Shown here: one piece after another, positions 7,759 to 16,800 of the stretch
How the letters are laid out: every line of letters begins with the position of its first letter
Numbering within the stretch: the first letter of the stretch is position 1
DNA from: Roseomonas acroporae
GTDB taxonomy: Bacteria; Pseudomonadota; Alphaproteobacteria; Acetobacterales; Acetobacteraceae
Assembly (NCBI RefSeq): GCF_023223525.1
Contig: NZ_JALPRX010000007.1
Span: 56,390-120,389, forward strand
Length of the DNA: 64,000 bases
Direction of reading: 5' to 3'
Notes under the pieces: generated by a model
Seen by the model: only the letters and a program-made list of their open reading frames with translations
What the model was told of the DNA's origin: nothing
The model's database searches: none
Program-made: the position numbers and the translations under genes

Positions 7759-8577
7759 TCATTCGGTTCGCGAACCGTTCCGGCCGGCGTTGCCGCGCGG
7801 CGCCGGCAGGGCGCCGTAGCTGGCCCAGGAGCCGGCCACCAGCCAGCCCGCATCCACCGGCAGGTCGATGCCGGTGATCGCCCGCGCCGCGTCGGAGCCG
7901 AGGAAGCACACCGCCTCGGCGATCTCCTCCGGCGTCACCATGCGGCCGAGCGCGCTGTTCTCCTCCAGCCGGGACACGTCGCGCTCGCCCTTGTCGATCG
8001 CCGCCTGCAGGGCCGGCGTCAGGGTGAAGCCGGGGGAGACGGCGTTGACCCGCACGCCCGAACGGCCCCACTCGGCGGCGAGGCAGCGCGTCATCTCCAG
8101 CACCGCCGCCTTGGCCGGCGAGTAGGCGTGCAGCGGCATGGAGCGCATCCCGGCGATCGAGCCGACCGTCACGATCGCGCCGCTTCCGCGCACCGCCATG
8201 CGCCGCCCGAAGGCCACGGCGGAATGGTAGGTGCCGAGCTGGTCGATCCGCACCACGCGTTCCACCTCGTCCTCCGGCAGATCCTCGGGGCGCAGCGGCC
8301 GTTGCAGCACGCCGGCCGAGGTGACGAGCAGGTCCACCGGCCCGAGCCGCGCCTCGATGGCGGCGGCCGCCGCCTCGTTGCCGGCGGCGGTGGCGACGTC
8401 GAGGGCGAACGCCTCGGCAACGATGTCGCGCGCCAGCGTCTCGGCGCGCGGCAGGTCGCGGTCCGCCACGGCGACGCGGGCGCCGCGCGCGGCGAGCAGC
8501 CGGCAGCAGGCGGCGCCGATGCCGCTCGCCCCGCCCGTGACGACGGCGACGCGGCCCGCGAAATCCTGGTTGGTCAT
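7759..8577 (-). CDS. Short-chain dehydrogenase/reductase (SDR)
   Basis: A 272-residue classical SDR with the NAD(P) motif TGGASGIG (14-21) and catalytic Ser140, Tyr152 and Lys156 (GSIAGM and YSPAK). An aspartate (Asp39, VAVADRD) at the end of the second strand favours NAD over NADP. Two positions deviate: NNAG is TSAG at 86-89, and the tetrad asparagine appears to be Asp112 (RIDQLGT). The start at 8577 follows GGAGG. The substrate cannot be read from sequence. The gene is alone, convergent with the DsbD-family gene and divergent from the GNAT gene. Confidence 0.88.
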   Translation of the reverse strand: MTNQDFAGRVAVVTGGASGIGAACCRLLAARGARVAVADRDLPRAETLARDIVAEAFALDVATAAGNEAAAAAIEARLGPVDLLVTSAGVLQRPLRPEDLPEDEVERVVRIDQLGTYHSAVAFGRRMAVRGSGAIVTVGSIAGMRSMPLHAYSPAKAAVLEMTRCLAAEWGRSGVRVNAVSPGFTLTPALQAAIDKGERDVSRLEENSALGRMVTPEEIAEAVCFLGSDAARAITGIDLPVDAGWLVAGSWASYGALPAPRGNAGRNGSRTE

Positions 8578-8819
8578 CGTTCCTCCCCGCTTGCCGCCGT
8601 TGCATCGGCGGTGGCCGGGATGATCGGCCGGGCGGGCGGAGACCGCCAGGGGTGACCGGCGGCGGGACGGACGACGGGCGGCGCGGCTGCCCCGCCGGCC
8701 ATGCCGCGTGCTACATCGGCCCGCGGCAGGCCACGGGCGAGCCGTGCCTCCGGCGCCCAGACGGCACCCGGAAGGCGCTCCGGCCTCGCCGTGAACGGGC
8801 CGGGCGACAGGGGACGGGA

Positions 8820-9401
8820 ATGGACGGCTTTCCGACGCTGGCCGGGCAACGGGTGCGGCTGCGGCCGCTGGAGCGCGACGATGCCGCACGCCTGGTCGCG
8901 GCGGCAGCCGACGGCGAACTCTGGACGCTCCCCTTCACCGTGGTTCCGTCCGCGGAGACGGTGGCCGGCTACGACGCCCAGGCGCTGGCCGGCCGCGAGG
9001 CCGGCACCATGCTGCCCTTCGTGACCGAGGACGCCGCCACCGGCGCCGCCATCGGCTCGACCCGCTTCTGGAAGATCGACCGCGCGAACCGCAAGCTCGA
9101 GATCGGCGGCACCTGGCTCTCGGCCTCGCGCCAGCGGACGGGGGCCAACACGGAGGCGAAATTCCTCATGCTGCGCCACGCCTTCGAGACGCTCGGCTGC
9201 ATCCGGGTGCAGCTCACCACCGACGTGCTCAACGAGCGGTCGCGACGGGCGATCCTGCGCCTGGGCGCCACGCAGGAGGGCGTCCTGCGCAACGAGCGGA
9301 TCATGCCGGACGGCCGCAGGCGCGATTCCGTCCGCTTCAGCATCATCGACACGGAATGGCCCCGGGTCCGCGCGACCCTGGAAGGATATCTCCGGCGCTG
9401 A
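8820..9401 (+). CDS. GNAT N-acetyltransferase, RimJ/RimL type
   Basis: A 193-residue protein with the RimJ/RimL-type GNAT order: GQRVRLRPLERDD at the N-terminus, GSTRFWKIDRANRKLEIGGTWL in the centre, NTEAKFLMLRHAFE in the acetyl-CoA binding part, then TDVLNERSRRAILRLGATQEGVLR. The family acetylates N-termini, small amines or amino acid derivatives; the substrate here is unknown. The start at 8820 fits homology; GGGGA upstream is a weak ribosome binding site. An in-frame extension to 8652 is unlikely. Confidence 0.88.
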   Translation: MDGFPTLAGQRVRLRPLERDDAARLVAAAADGELWTLPFTVVPSAETVAGYDAQALAGREAGTMLPFVTEDAATGAAIGSTRFWKIDRANRKLEIGGTWLSASRQRTGANTEAKFLMLRHAFETLGCIRVQLTTDVLNERSRRAILRLGATQEGVLRNERIMPDGRRRDSVRFSIIDTEWPRVRATLEGYLRR

Positions 9402-9537
9402 GGCCCATGCCGGGCGCCGGGTCGCCATCGCGGCCCGCCCGGCTGCCGCGCCCGGACCGGAAGCAGGCGGCGGCGGCCGGTTGCCCGCCGCCGGCATGCC
9501 GACCTTCCCGCCCGGTGCCTTCCGGGAGGCCTCCCGC

Positions 9538-11127
9538 TCAGGTGCCGAGGCTGCTGGTCGCGCTCTCCTGCAGGTCCAGCTCGCGCTCCAGCACGTGCAG
9601 CACCTCGTCGTGGATCCGGCCGCCGCGGTGCAGCCGCAGCACCTCGGCGCGCCCGGCGGCGATGGCGGCGAGCACCACGGCGAAGTGCTCGTCCCGGTGC
9701 TGGCCGAGCAACTCCGACTCCCGGCTGTACCGGTCGGCGGCGCGGGCGCGGTAGCCGTACTGCTCCAGCAGGCGCGGGTGGCGCAGCGTGCCGTCCGCGT
9801 CGTGCGCGCGCGCCTCGACGGCGGCGAGCTGTGCCGCGGCCATGCGCGCCCGCGCCTCGGCCGCCGTCAGGTGGTGCGACGATTCGCTCCCGACGCCGAC
9901 GCGCAGCAGCCGGATCAGCGGCCCGAGCGTGGTGCCCTGGAGCAGCACCGTGGCCAGGATCAAGGCGAAGGCGGCGGCCAGGATCAGGTCGCGCCCCGGC
10001 ATCGCCTCGGGCAGCGAGAGGGCGATGGCCAGGGTCACCACGCCGCGCATCCCGGCCCAGCTCAGCACGGTCGAGGCGGCGGGCGAGAAGGGGGCGGGCC
10101 GCGTGCCCGGCAGCCGCCCGCCGAGCAGGGCGCATAGCACGTCCACCCCGAACACCCAGAGGAAGCGCGACACCAGCACCGCCGCCACCACCGCCAGCAC
10201 CGGGCCGGTCAGGCTGTCCAGCGCCGCCCCGAATCCGCCCAGCCGCTCGATCACGCCGCGCAGCGAGAGGCCGATCAGGATGAACACCAGCGCCTCCAGC
10301 ACGAACACCATCGCCTGCCAGGTGGCGGTGCCGCGCAGCCGCATGTCGGCGGTGAAGATCTCGTGCTGGTACCAGCCGAGCACGAGGCCGGCCGCCACGG
10401 TGGCGAGCACGCCGGAGACGTGCAGCGCCTCCCCCGCGATGTAGGCCGCCCAGCAGAGCAGGAAGGCGGCGACGATGGTCAGCGTGGTGTCGTGCCGCAG
10501 CCGGCGCAGCAGCCACACCCAGGCGAAGCCGATCGCCCCCCCGACCAGGACGCCGCCGAGGCCCAGCGTGGCGAAGGTGAGCACCGCCTCGCCCAGGCTG
10601 AAGGTGCCGGTCATCGCCGCCGCCACGGCGAAGCGGAACAGCACGAGGCCGGTGGCGTCGTTGAGCAGGCTCTCGCCCTCCAGCAGCGCCAGCAGGCGGC
10701 GGGGCAGGCGCACATTCGCCAGCACCGCCTTGGCCGAGACCGCGTCCGGCGGCGAGACCACGGCGCCGAGCGCGAAGCAGGCCGCCCAGGGCAGCCCCGG
10801 CACCGCCCAGTGCGCCACCAGCCCCACGGCGAGCGTGGTGAAGACCACCGCGCCGATGGCGAGCGACAGGATGCCGCCGAGGTAGCGGCGGAATTCCGCC
10901 AGCACGGTGAAGTAGGCCCCGTCCAGCAGCAGCGGCGGCAGGAACAGCACCAGCACCAGCTCCGGGTCCGGCGTGAAGGACGGGATGCCCGGCACGAAGG
11001 CCAGCACGATGCCGCCCAGGATCAGCGCCGCCGCCGAGGGCAGGCGCAGCAGGTGGGCCAGCATCTCCAGGCCGAGGATGACGAACAGCAGGAGGAGGAC
11101 GAATTCGAAGGTGGCGGCGGGGTGCAT
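9538..11127 (-). CDS. Na+/H+ antiporter, CPA1 family
   Basis: A 529-residue membrane protein with about 12 hydrophobic segments (residues 1-400) and a cytoplasmic helical tail. The ion-binding region is SPPDAVSAKAV, in place of the usual PTDPVA, followed by ESLLNDATGLVLFR, which is conserved in bacterial NhaP/NHE-type exchangers. The tail (ARARMAAAQLAAVEARAHD, then YRARAADRYSRESE) matches the YjcE-like subgroup. The start at 11127 has AAGGAA upstream; the longer frame to 11265 is not supported. It probably exports Na+ or K+ in exchange for protons. Confidence 0.92.
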   Translation of the reverse strand: MHPAATFEFVLLLLFVILGLEMLAHLLRLPSAAALILGGIVLAFVPGIPSFTPDPELVLVLFLPPLLLDGAYFTVLAEFRRYLGGILSLAIGAVVFTTLAVGLVAHWAVPGLPWAACFALGAVVSPPDAVSAKAVLANVRLPRRLLALLEGESLLNDATGLVLFRFAVAAAMTGTFSLGEAVLTFATLGLGGVLVGGAIGFAWVWLLRRLRHDTTLTIVAAFLLCWAAYIAGEALHVSGVLATVAAGLVLGWYQHEIFTADMRLRGTATWQAMVFVLEALVFILIGLSLRGVIERLGGFGAALDSLTGPVLAVVAAVLVSRFLWVFGVDVLCALLGGRLPGTRPAPFSPAASTVLSWAGMRGVVTLAIALSLPEAMPGRDLILAAAFALILATVLLQGTTLGPLIRLLRVGVGSESSHHLTAAEARARMAAAQLAAVEARAHDADGTLRHPRLLEQYGYRARAADRYSRESELLGQHRDEHFAVVLAAIAAGRAEVLRLHRGGRIHDEVLHVLERELDLQESATSSLGT

Positions 11128-11426
11128 GCCGGTTCCTTGGCCGTGTCGGTTCGGCACAGTATCGGCCCGGGCGGCGGCCATGGGCCAGACGGCCCGGCCG
11201 CAGCGCCGGCGGCCGTGATGTCCCGTTCGCCGCTGCCCTCCGGGGCAACGGCGGCCCGCCGCCATGCCGCCCGGCCACGACGGCCTCGACCGCCGCGATC
11301 GGGGCGCCGCCGGCGAAGTGCCCCGGTCGGCGTGTTCCGGTCGGCGTGTTCCGGTCGGCGTGCCCTGGCCGGCTCCCGCCCGGCGATGGCCCCGACCGGC
11401 GCCGCCTCGATCAGCGCCTTTCCCGA
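11128..11426. other. Gap between antiporter and eutC
   Basis: No gene is seen. It contains a 14-bp direct repeat, CCGGTCGGCGTGTT, in three contiguous units at 11323-11364 (the third ends CC). The antiporter promoter should lie at its left end. Confidence 0.5.
11323..11364. repeat. 14-bp tandem repeat, three units
   Basis: Units of CCGGTCGGCGTGTT begin at 11323, 11337 and 11351, with the last unit differing in its final two bases. It lies in non-coding DNA downstream of eutC. Confidence 0.85.
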
Positions 11427-12377
11427 TCAGCGTCCCTCGATCCGCGCCGCCTGGTCGGTGTCCCCGACCAGCGCCCGGTCGTCCTTCAGCCCCACGCCGG
11501 TCAGCCCGCGCCGCAGCGCCTCGCGCGCCAGCCAGGCGATCCGCTCCGCCGCCACCGCGTGCGGCAGCCCGCCGCCATCGTGGATGTTGGAGACGCAGTT
11601 GCGCTCCGAATCCCGCCGCCCGGCCCGCGGCGCGAAGGTGACGTAGGCGCCCAGGCTCTCGGCCACGCTCAGCCCCGGCCGCTCGCCGATCAGCACCACC
11701 ACCAGCCGCGCGCCGAGCCGCTCGCCGATCTCGTCGCCCAGCGCCACGCGCCCCTGCGTCGCCAGCACCACCGGCGCCACGCCGATGCCGGGCAGTCGCT
11801 CCAGGCAGGCCAGCAGCACCGGCGCGGCGTGGCGCTGCACGGCGGCGGCGGAAAGCCCGTCGGCGATCACGAAGGCGAGTTCCTGCCCCGCCGCCGGCAG
11901 CGCGTCACGTTCCCCGGGCGCGAGCCGCCGCCCGAGATCGGGCCGGCGCAGATAGGTGGCGCGGTCGGCGGCGGCGCTGCGCGCCCGCAGCACCGGCAGC
12001 CCGGCCGGGGCGAGCGCCGCCGCCAGCGCGTCGAGGTCCAGCGCCGCGTGCACCGCGTCGCGGGCGCGGGCATGGGCGAGCTGGAATTCCAGCACGTGCC
12101 GCAACGGCATGGTGTCGCCGCTGCGCCCGAGACCGATCCGGGCGTTGGTGGCGCGGCGCAGGCGGGCCCAAGGATCGGGAGACATGTCGGGAGGCATGTC
12201 GGGCGGCGCCCCCGGAGCGGGATCGGCGTCCGCGCCGCGTGTCCGGCCGATGGCCGGGCCGGGCGCCCGGCTTGCCGCCGCGTCCCGATCGGCCGGACCG
12301 TCCTCCCTCGCCCGGCCGGCCGCCTCGCCCGTGCCGGGTGGCACGTCGCCCGCCGCCACGCCCGGCTCAGCCGGCAT
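11427..12377 (-). CDS. eutC: Ethanolamine ammonia-lyase small subunit EutC
   Basis: EutC pairs with EutB in the adenosylcobalamin-dependent cleavage of ethanolamine to acetaldehyde and ammonia. Family blocks are TNARIGLGRSGDTMPLRHVLEFQLAHARARDAVH, FVIADGLSA, VVLIGERPGLSV and ERNCVSNIHDGGG. The C-terminal GVGLKDDRAL is also typical. The start at 12377 overlaps the eutB stop, but residues 1-60 are a low-complexity Pro/Gly/Asp stretch ending in MPPDMPPDMSPDPW; the true start could be one of those later methionines. EutC of enteric bacteria is about 295 residues against 316 here. Confidence 0.92.
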   Translation of the reverse strand: MPAEPGVAAGDVPPGTGEAAGRAREDGPADRDAAASRAPGPAIGRTRGADADPAPGAPPDMPPDMSPDPWARLRRATNARIGLGRSGDTMPLRHVLEFQLAHARARDAVHAALDLDALAAALAPAGLPVLRARSAAADRATYLRRPDLGRRLAPGERDALPAAGQELAFVIADGLSAAAVQRHAAPVLLACLERLPGIGVAPVVLATQGRVALGDEIGERLGARLVVVLIGERPGLSVAESLGAYVTFAPRAGRRDSERNCVSNIHDGGGLPHAVAAERIAWLAREALRRGLTGVGLKDDRALVGDTDQAARIEGR

Positions 12378-13764
12378 CGGCGGCGTAGGGCAGCAGCCGC
12401 GCGAGCTGCGGGCTCTGCGGCGCCAGCTCGCGCAGCCGGCCGCGCGCGTCCAGCATCTCCATCCGCGCCAGCCACGACTCGAATTCCGGCGCCGGCCGCA
12501 CGCCGAGCGTGGCGCGCAGCGTCAGGATGTCGTGGAAGGAAAGGCTCTGGTAGCCGAGCATCACGTCGTCCGCCCCGGGCACCGCGATCAGGAAATTGCA
12601 GCCGGCGACGGTGAGGGCGGTCATCAGCACGTCCATGTCGTCGCCGTCGGCCTCGGCATGGTTGGTGTAGCAGACGTCGCAGCCCATCGGCACGCCGAGC
12701 AGCTTGCCGCAGAAATGGTCCTCCAGCCCGGCGCGGATGATCTGCTTGCCGTCGTAGAGGTATTCCGGCCCGATGAAGCCCACCACCGTGTTCACCAGCA
12801 GCGGCCGGAAGGCGCGGCACACGGCGTAGGCGCGCGCCTCCACCGTCTGCTGGTCCACGCCGTGATGCGCCTCGGCCGAGAGCGCTGCGCCCTGGCCGGT
12901 CTCGAAGTACATCACGTTCCGCCCCGCCGTGCCGCGCCCGAGCGACAGCGCCGCCGCTTCCGCCTCGCGCAGCACGGCGAGCGAGACGCCGAAGCCGGCA
13001 TTCGCCGCCTCCGTCCCCGCGACGGACTGGAACACGAGATCGACCGGCGCGCCGCGCTCCATCATGGCGAGGCTGTTGGTGACGTGCGTCAGCACGCAGG
13101 TCTGGGTCGGGATGTCGTACTGGGCCCGCAGCGCGTCGAGCATCTCCAGCAGCGCGATGCCGTTCGGCACGCTGTCGGTCGCCGGGTTGACGCCGATCAC
13201 CGCGTCGCCGCTGCCGCAGAGCAGCCCGTCCAGCACCGCCGCCGCGATGCCGCGCGGGTCGTCGCTCGGGTGGTTCGGTTGCAGCCGCGTGGCGAGACGG
13301 CCGGGCAGGCCGATGGTGGAGCGGAACGCCGTCACCACCCGGCACTTGCGCGCCACCGCGATCAGGTCCTGGTTGCGCATCAGCTTGGAGACGGCGGCCG
13401 CCATCTCCGGCGTCAGCCCGGGGGCCAGCGCCGCCAGCGCCGCCGCGTCGGCGTCGTAGGAGAGCAGCCAGTCGCGGAAGCCGCCCACCGTCAGGTGCGC
13501 GACGGGGGCGAAGGCGGCGGCGTCGTGCGTGTCGAGGATCAGCCGCGTCACCTCGTCCGCCTCGTAGGGCACCAGCGCCTCGTCGAGGAAGCGGCGCAGC
13601 GGCAGGTCGGCCAGCGCGTAGCGGGCCGCGATGCGCGCGGCCTCGCTCGCGGCGGCGAGGCCGGCCAGCTCGTCGCCCGAGCGGCGCGGCGAGGCGGCGG
13701 CGAGCAGTGCCCTGAGGTCGTCGAAGCGATGGCGCTCGCCGCCCAGGGTCCAGGCGTATCCCAT
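12367..13764 (-). CDS. eutB: Ethanolamine ammonia-lyase large subunit EutB
   Basis: The 465-residue product is full length (usual size about 455). Conserved blocks include KLMRNQDLI, STIGLPGRLATRLQPNHPSDDPRG, GVNPATDSV, CVLTHVTNS and GCDVCYTNHAEADGDD. EutB holds the TIM-barrel active site and most of the cobalamin contact. It overlaps eutC by 11 bases. No eutA reactivase, microcompartment gene or ethanolamine permease is in the window, so this looks like the minimal two-gene form that feeds acetaldehyde to a housekeeping dehydrogenase and frees ammonia. Confidence 0.96.
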   Translation of the reverse strand: MGYAWTLGGERHRFDDLRALLAAASPRRSGDELAGLAAASEAARIAARYALADLPLRRFLDEALVPYEADEVTRLILDTHDAAAFAPVAHLTVGGFRDWLLSYDADAAALAALAPGLTPEMAAAVSKLMRNQDLIAVARKCRVVTAFRSTIGLPGRLATRLQPNHPSDDPRGIAAAVLDGLLCGSGDAVIGVNPATDSVPNGIALLEMLDALRAQYDIPTQTCVLTHVTNSLAMMERGAPVDLVFQSVAGTEAANAGFGVSLAVLREAEAAALSLGRGTAGRNVMYFETGQGAALSAEAHHGVDQQTVEARAYAVCRAFRPLLVNTVVGFIGPEYLYDGKQIIRAGLEDHFCGKLLGVPMGCDVCYTNHAEADGDDMDVLMTALTVAGCNFLIAVPGADDVMLGYQSLSFHDILTLRATLGVRPAPEFESWLARMEMLDARGRLRELAPQSPQLARLLPYAADAG

Positions 13765-13929
13765 GGTCGGGCTCCCGGGCCTGCATGGGTGATTGGCGGT
13801 TCCCGTCCCGCGCCCAGCGTCGCCGGGACGGACGCCGGGCGCAAGCTCCCCGAAGCGGGGCGGGACGGAGGTGGCGTGATGCGGGGATCGGCGCCGGCGG
13901 GAAACGTCCTGCCGTCGCCGCTCCCGCCG

Positions 13930-14439
13930 CTACTCGTCCTCCTCCCGCTTCTTCGGTCCCCGGGGCAGCACCCAGACATGGGTCTTGCCGACATGCGACC
14001 AGTCGAAGACGAATTTCGCGTCGGCCCGGGTCAGGTGGATGCAGCCGTGCGACCTGGTCTGCGGGTTGCCGACGTGGAACCCCACGGCGGGCGCGAACTG
14101 GACGTAGAGCGGCATCGGGGCCGGATTCCCGCTCTTGTCCTTGTAGCTGCTGCTGACGTGGTCGGCGTCCTTGCTGATCACCTTGTGCTTGCCGGTCGGG
14201 GTGGGATGCGGCTTGCCGTCCCAGCTCCCGCCGGTCGAGAAGTCGGTGATGGTCCTCACCTTCGTGCCCTCGTGGTAGAGCACGATGACGTGCCGGTCCT
14301 CCGAGACGACGATCCAGTCGCCCTCCGCGGGCGGGTTGGCCAGCGGATTCTTGTCGATCCGGTCGGCGGCGTCCTCGATGAAGTCGGCGATGCCGCCAAG
14401 GGCGCCGAGGAAGTCCGACAGGGGCGTGCCGAAGGCCAT
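13930..14439 (-). CDS. L,D-transpeptidase (YkuD)-fold protein without signal peptide
   Basis: The 169-residue product has a YkuD domain with the catalytic motif SHGCIHL (His131, Cys133) after PTPTGKHKVI and VGFHVGNPQ. Family members crosslink peptidoglycan or attach lipoproteins to it in the periplasm. The N-terminus (MAFGTPLSDFLGALGGIADF, then acidic residues) is an amphipathic helix and not an obvious signal peptide. The start is strongly supported by GGAGG before the ATG at 14439. The C-terminus ends in a charged KKREEDE tail. It may be exported by an unusual route or act on another substrate. Confidence 0.85.
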   Translation of the reverse strand: MAFGTPLSDFLGALGGIADFIEDAADRIDKNPLANPPAEGDWIVVSEDRHVIVLYHEGTKVRTITDFSTGGSWDGKPHPTPTGKHKVISKDADHVSSSYKDKSGNPAPMPLYVQFAPAVGFHVGNPQTRSHGCIHLTRADAKFVFDWSHVGKTHVWVLPRGPKKREEDE

Positions 14440-14687
14440 CGTCTCCTCCAATGAACGCGCCGCCGCGGACCGCCCCAGCGTTCCGGTCGCCGCGATGCGA
14501 GGCCGCCGATACTGGACCTCTTCACTCGATATCGAAATGAAATTGCGTCGAGCCGGTCGGCGCACGCCGCCGTGGGACGCGCGATGCCGCCCGCCGGTCC
14601 CGCCCGGGGCTGACGCCGTGCCCGGTTGCTGTAAGCTGCCGGGGAACGCGATGGCCGGGCGCCGGGCGACGGGAGGGAACGGGAACG

Positions 14688-16349
14688 ATGGCGACAGCCG
14701 CCGTGGACAGCTTCGACTACGTGATCGTCGGCGCCGGCGCCGCCGGCTCGGTGCTCGCCAACCGGCTGACGGAGGACGGCACCACCACGGTCTGCGTGCT
14801 GGAGGCCGGGCCGCCCGACCGCAACCCCTACATCCACATCCCCGCCGGCTTCATCAAGACCCTGTTCGACCCCGCCTGCACCTGGCAGTTCAAGACCGAG
14901 CCCACCGAGCGCACCGGCGGCCGGCCGATCAGCACCACCCAGGGGCGGACGCTGGGCGGCTCCTCCTCGGTGAACGGCATGGTCTACAACCGCGGCCAGC
15001 CGGACGACTTCAACAGCTGGGCCCAGCGCGGCAACCGCGGCTGGGGCTATGCCGACGTGCTGCCCTACTTCCGGCGCACCGAGCGGCGCATCGGCGTGGC
15101 GGACGATTCCGTGCGCGGCCGCTCGGGCGGCATCCCGGTCACCGACATGGACTGGATCCACCCGGTCTCGGAGGCCTTCATCCAGGGCTGCGTCAACGCC
15201 GGCATCCCGCGCAACCCGGACTACAACAGCGGCAGCCAGGCCGGCGTCGGCTACTTCCAGCGCGCCATCCTCAAGGGGCGCCGGGTCAGCGCCGCGCGGG
15301 GCTTCCTCAAGCCCGCCATGGCGCGGCGCAACCTGGAGGTGCGCACCAACGCCCGCGCCTGCGGCATTGTGTTCGAGGGGAGGCGCGCCGTCGGCGTGCG
15401 CTACCTCGCCTCACGCGGCGGCGCGCCGCGCGAGGTGCGGGCGCGGCGCGAGGTGATCCTCTCCGGCGGCACCGCCAACACGGCGCGGCTGCTGCAGGTC
15501 TCGGGCGTCGGCCCGGCGGCGCTGCTCGGCCGGCTCGGCGTGCCGGTGGTGCACGAACTGCCCGGCGTGGGCGAGAATTTCCGCGACCACTACGCGGTGC
15601 GGCTGGTGATGCGCGCGAAGCCCGGCGTGACGACGATGAACGAGCTCTCGCGCGGCCCGCGCCTCGGCCTGCAGATCGCGCGCTGGGCCACGGGGCGGCC
15701 GAGCATCCTGGCCCTCGCCCCCTCGCAGGTGCACGTCTTCTGGCGCTCCGACGACGCGCCCGGCGCGCCGGACCTGCAATGCGTCTTCACCCCCGGCTCC
15801 TACAAGGAAGGCGCGGTGTACGTGCTGGACGAGTATCCGGGCGTCACCGCCGGCGCCTGGCCGCACCGGCCGGAGAGCAAGGGGCATGTCCGCGCCCGCT
15901 CCACCGACGTGTTCGAGGACCCGGTGATCCAGCCCAACTACCTGAGCGACCCGATGGACCGGCAGGTGACGCTGGGCGGCATCCGACTCGTCCGCCGCCT
16001 GCTCAACACGCCCGAACTCGCCCCCTACCTGGAGCGCGAGACCCTGCCCGGCCCGGACGTGCGGGCCGATGACGAGCTGCTCGACTACGCCTACCGCAAC
16101 GGCTCCACCTGCTACCACCTGATCGGCACGGCGCGGATGGGCCCGGCGAGCGACCCGACCGCCGTGGTGGACGACCAGCTCCGCGTGCACGGGATGGAGG
16201 GGCTGCGCGTCGTGGACGCCTCGGTCATGCCGAGCATGCCATCGGCCAACACCTACGCCACCACGCTGATGATCGCCGAGAAGGCCTCGGACATGATCCG
16301 CGGCCGGCCGGCGGAGGAGCCGGCGGTGCTGCGCGCCGACGCGGCCTGA
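14688..16349 (+). CDS. GMC-family FAD oxidoreductase (choline dehydrogenase-like)
   Basis: The 553-residue protein has the FAD-binding motif VGAGAAGSVLANRL (about residues 14-27), the GMC signature TLGGSSSVNGMVYNRG near residue 90, and the C-terminal block GLRVVDASVMPSMPSANTYATTLMIAEKASDM. The catalytic region has CYHLIGTARMG with the conserved histidine. GMC enzymes oxidise alcohols such as choline, long-chain or aromatic alcohols; which one is not determined here, and no betaine genes are adjacent. GGGAGG lies before the ATG at 14688. Confidence 0.9.
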   Translation: MATAAVDSFDYVIVGAGAAGSVLANRLTEDGTTTVCVLEAGPPDRNPYIHIPAGFIKTLFDPACTWQFKTEPTERTGGRPISTTQGRTLGGSSSVNGMVYNRGQPDDFNSWAQRGNRGWGYADVLPYFRRTERRIGVADDSVRGRSGGIPVTDMDWIHPVSEAFIQGCVNAGIPRNPDYNSGSQAGVGYFQRAILKGRRVSAARGFLKPAMARRNLEVRTNARACGIVFEGRRAVGVRYLASRGGAPREVRARREVILSGGTANTARLLQVSGVGPAALLGRLGVPVVHELPGVGENFRDHYAVRLVMRAKPGVTTMNELSRGPRLGLQIARWATGRPSILALAPSQVHVFWRSDDAPGAPDLQCVFTPGSYKEGAVYVLDEYPGVTAGAWPHRPESKGHVRARSTDVFEDPVIQPNYLSDPMDRQVTLGGIRLVRRLLNTPELAPYLERETLPGPDVRADDELLDYAYRNGSTCYHLIGTARMGPASDPTAVVDDQLRVHGMEGLRVVDASVMPSMPSANTYATTLMIAEKASDMIRGRPAEEPAVLRADAA

Positions 16350-16800
16350 GCGAGGGGTGCCCGCGCCTTTCCATGGCACGGGCCCGGGGCGGGCAAGACG
16401 GGTCCGGGTGGACTTCAGGGCGGACCCTGGGGCGGGCCGGCAGGGAACGGCGCGACCGGGGATGCCGTTGTAAGCCTGCGGGTGCATGGGGGCGGAACGG
16501 GGGGCGACAAGCCTTCCCCGCATGCCCATCTGCCGATGGGCGTGGCCATTCGCGGCGGCCCGGCCGGGCCCGGCGCGGGTGGGGACTGCTCCGGTGTGGC
16601 TGCTCCGTCCCGTCGCCCCTCCCGTCGCCCTGGCGCGGGGCTTGCCGCAACGCCCGGGGATGCGGCTGCAACCGGCCGGCGCATCCCAGGGCGGAGCGGC
16701 GGCCCGTCGCGCCGGGACCGGCCGTGGAAAGGTCGGCCGCGAAAGGGTCGGCCGCATCGGGGTTGACGGTCGCGGCCGCTCCGCGAGGTTGGAGACGACG
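16350..16800. other. 451-base gap, no gene recognised
   Basis: This stretch is very GC-rich and open in several frames, but no frame has a ribosome binding site and recognisable protein. It should hold the 3' end of the GMC transcript and the promoter of the lipoprotein gene. Near 16733-16754 GTCGGCCGCGAAAGG occurs as a short direct repeat. Confidence 0.4.
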
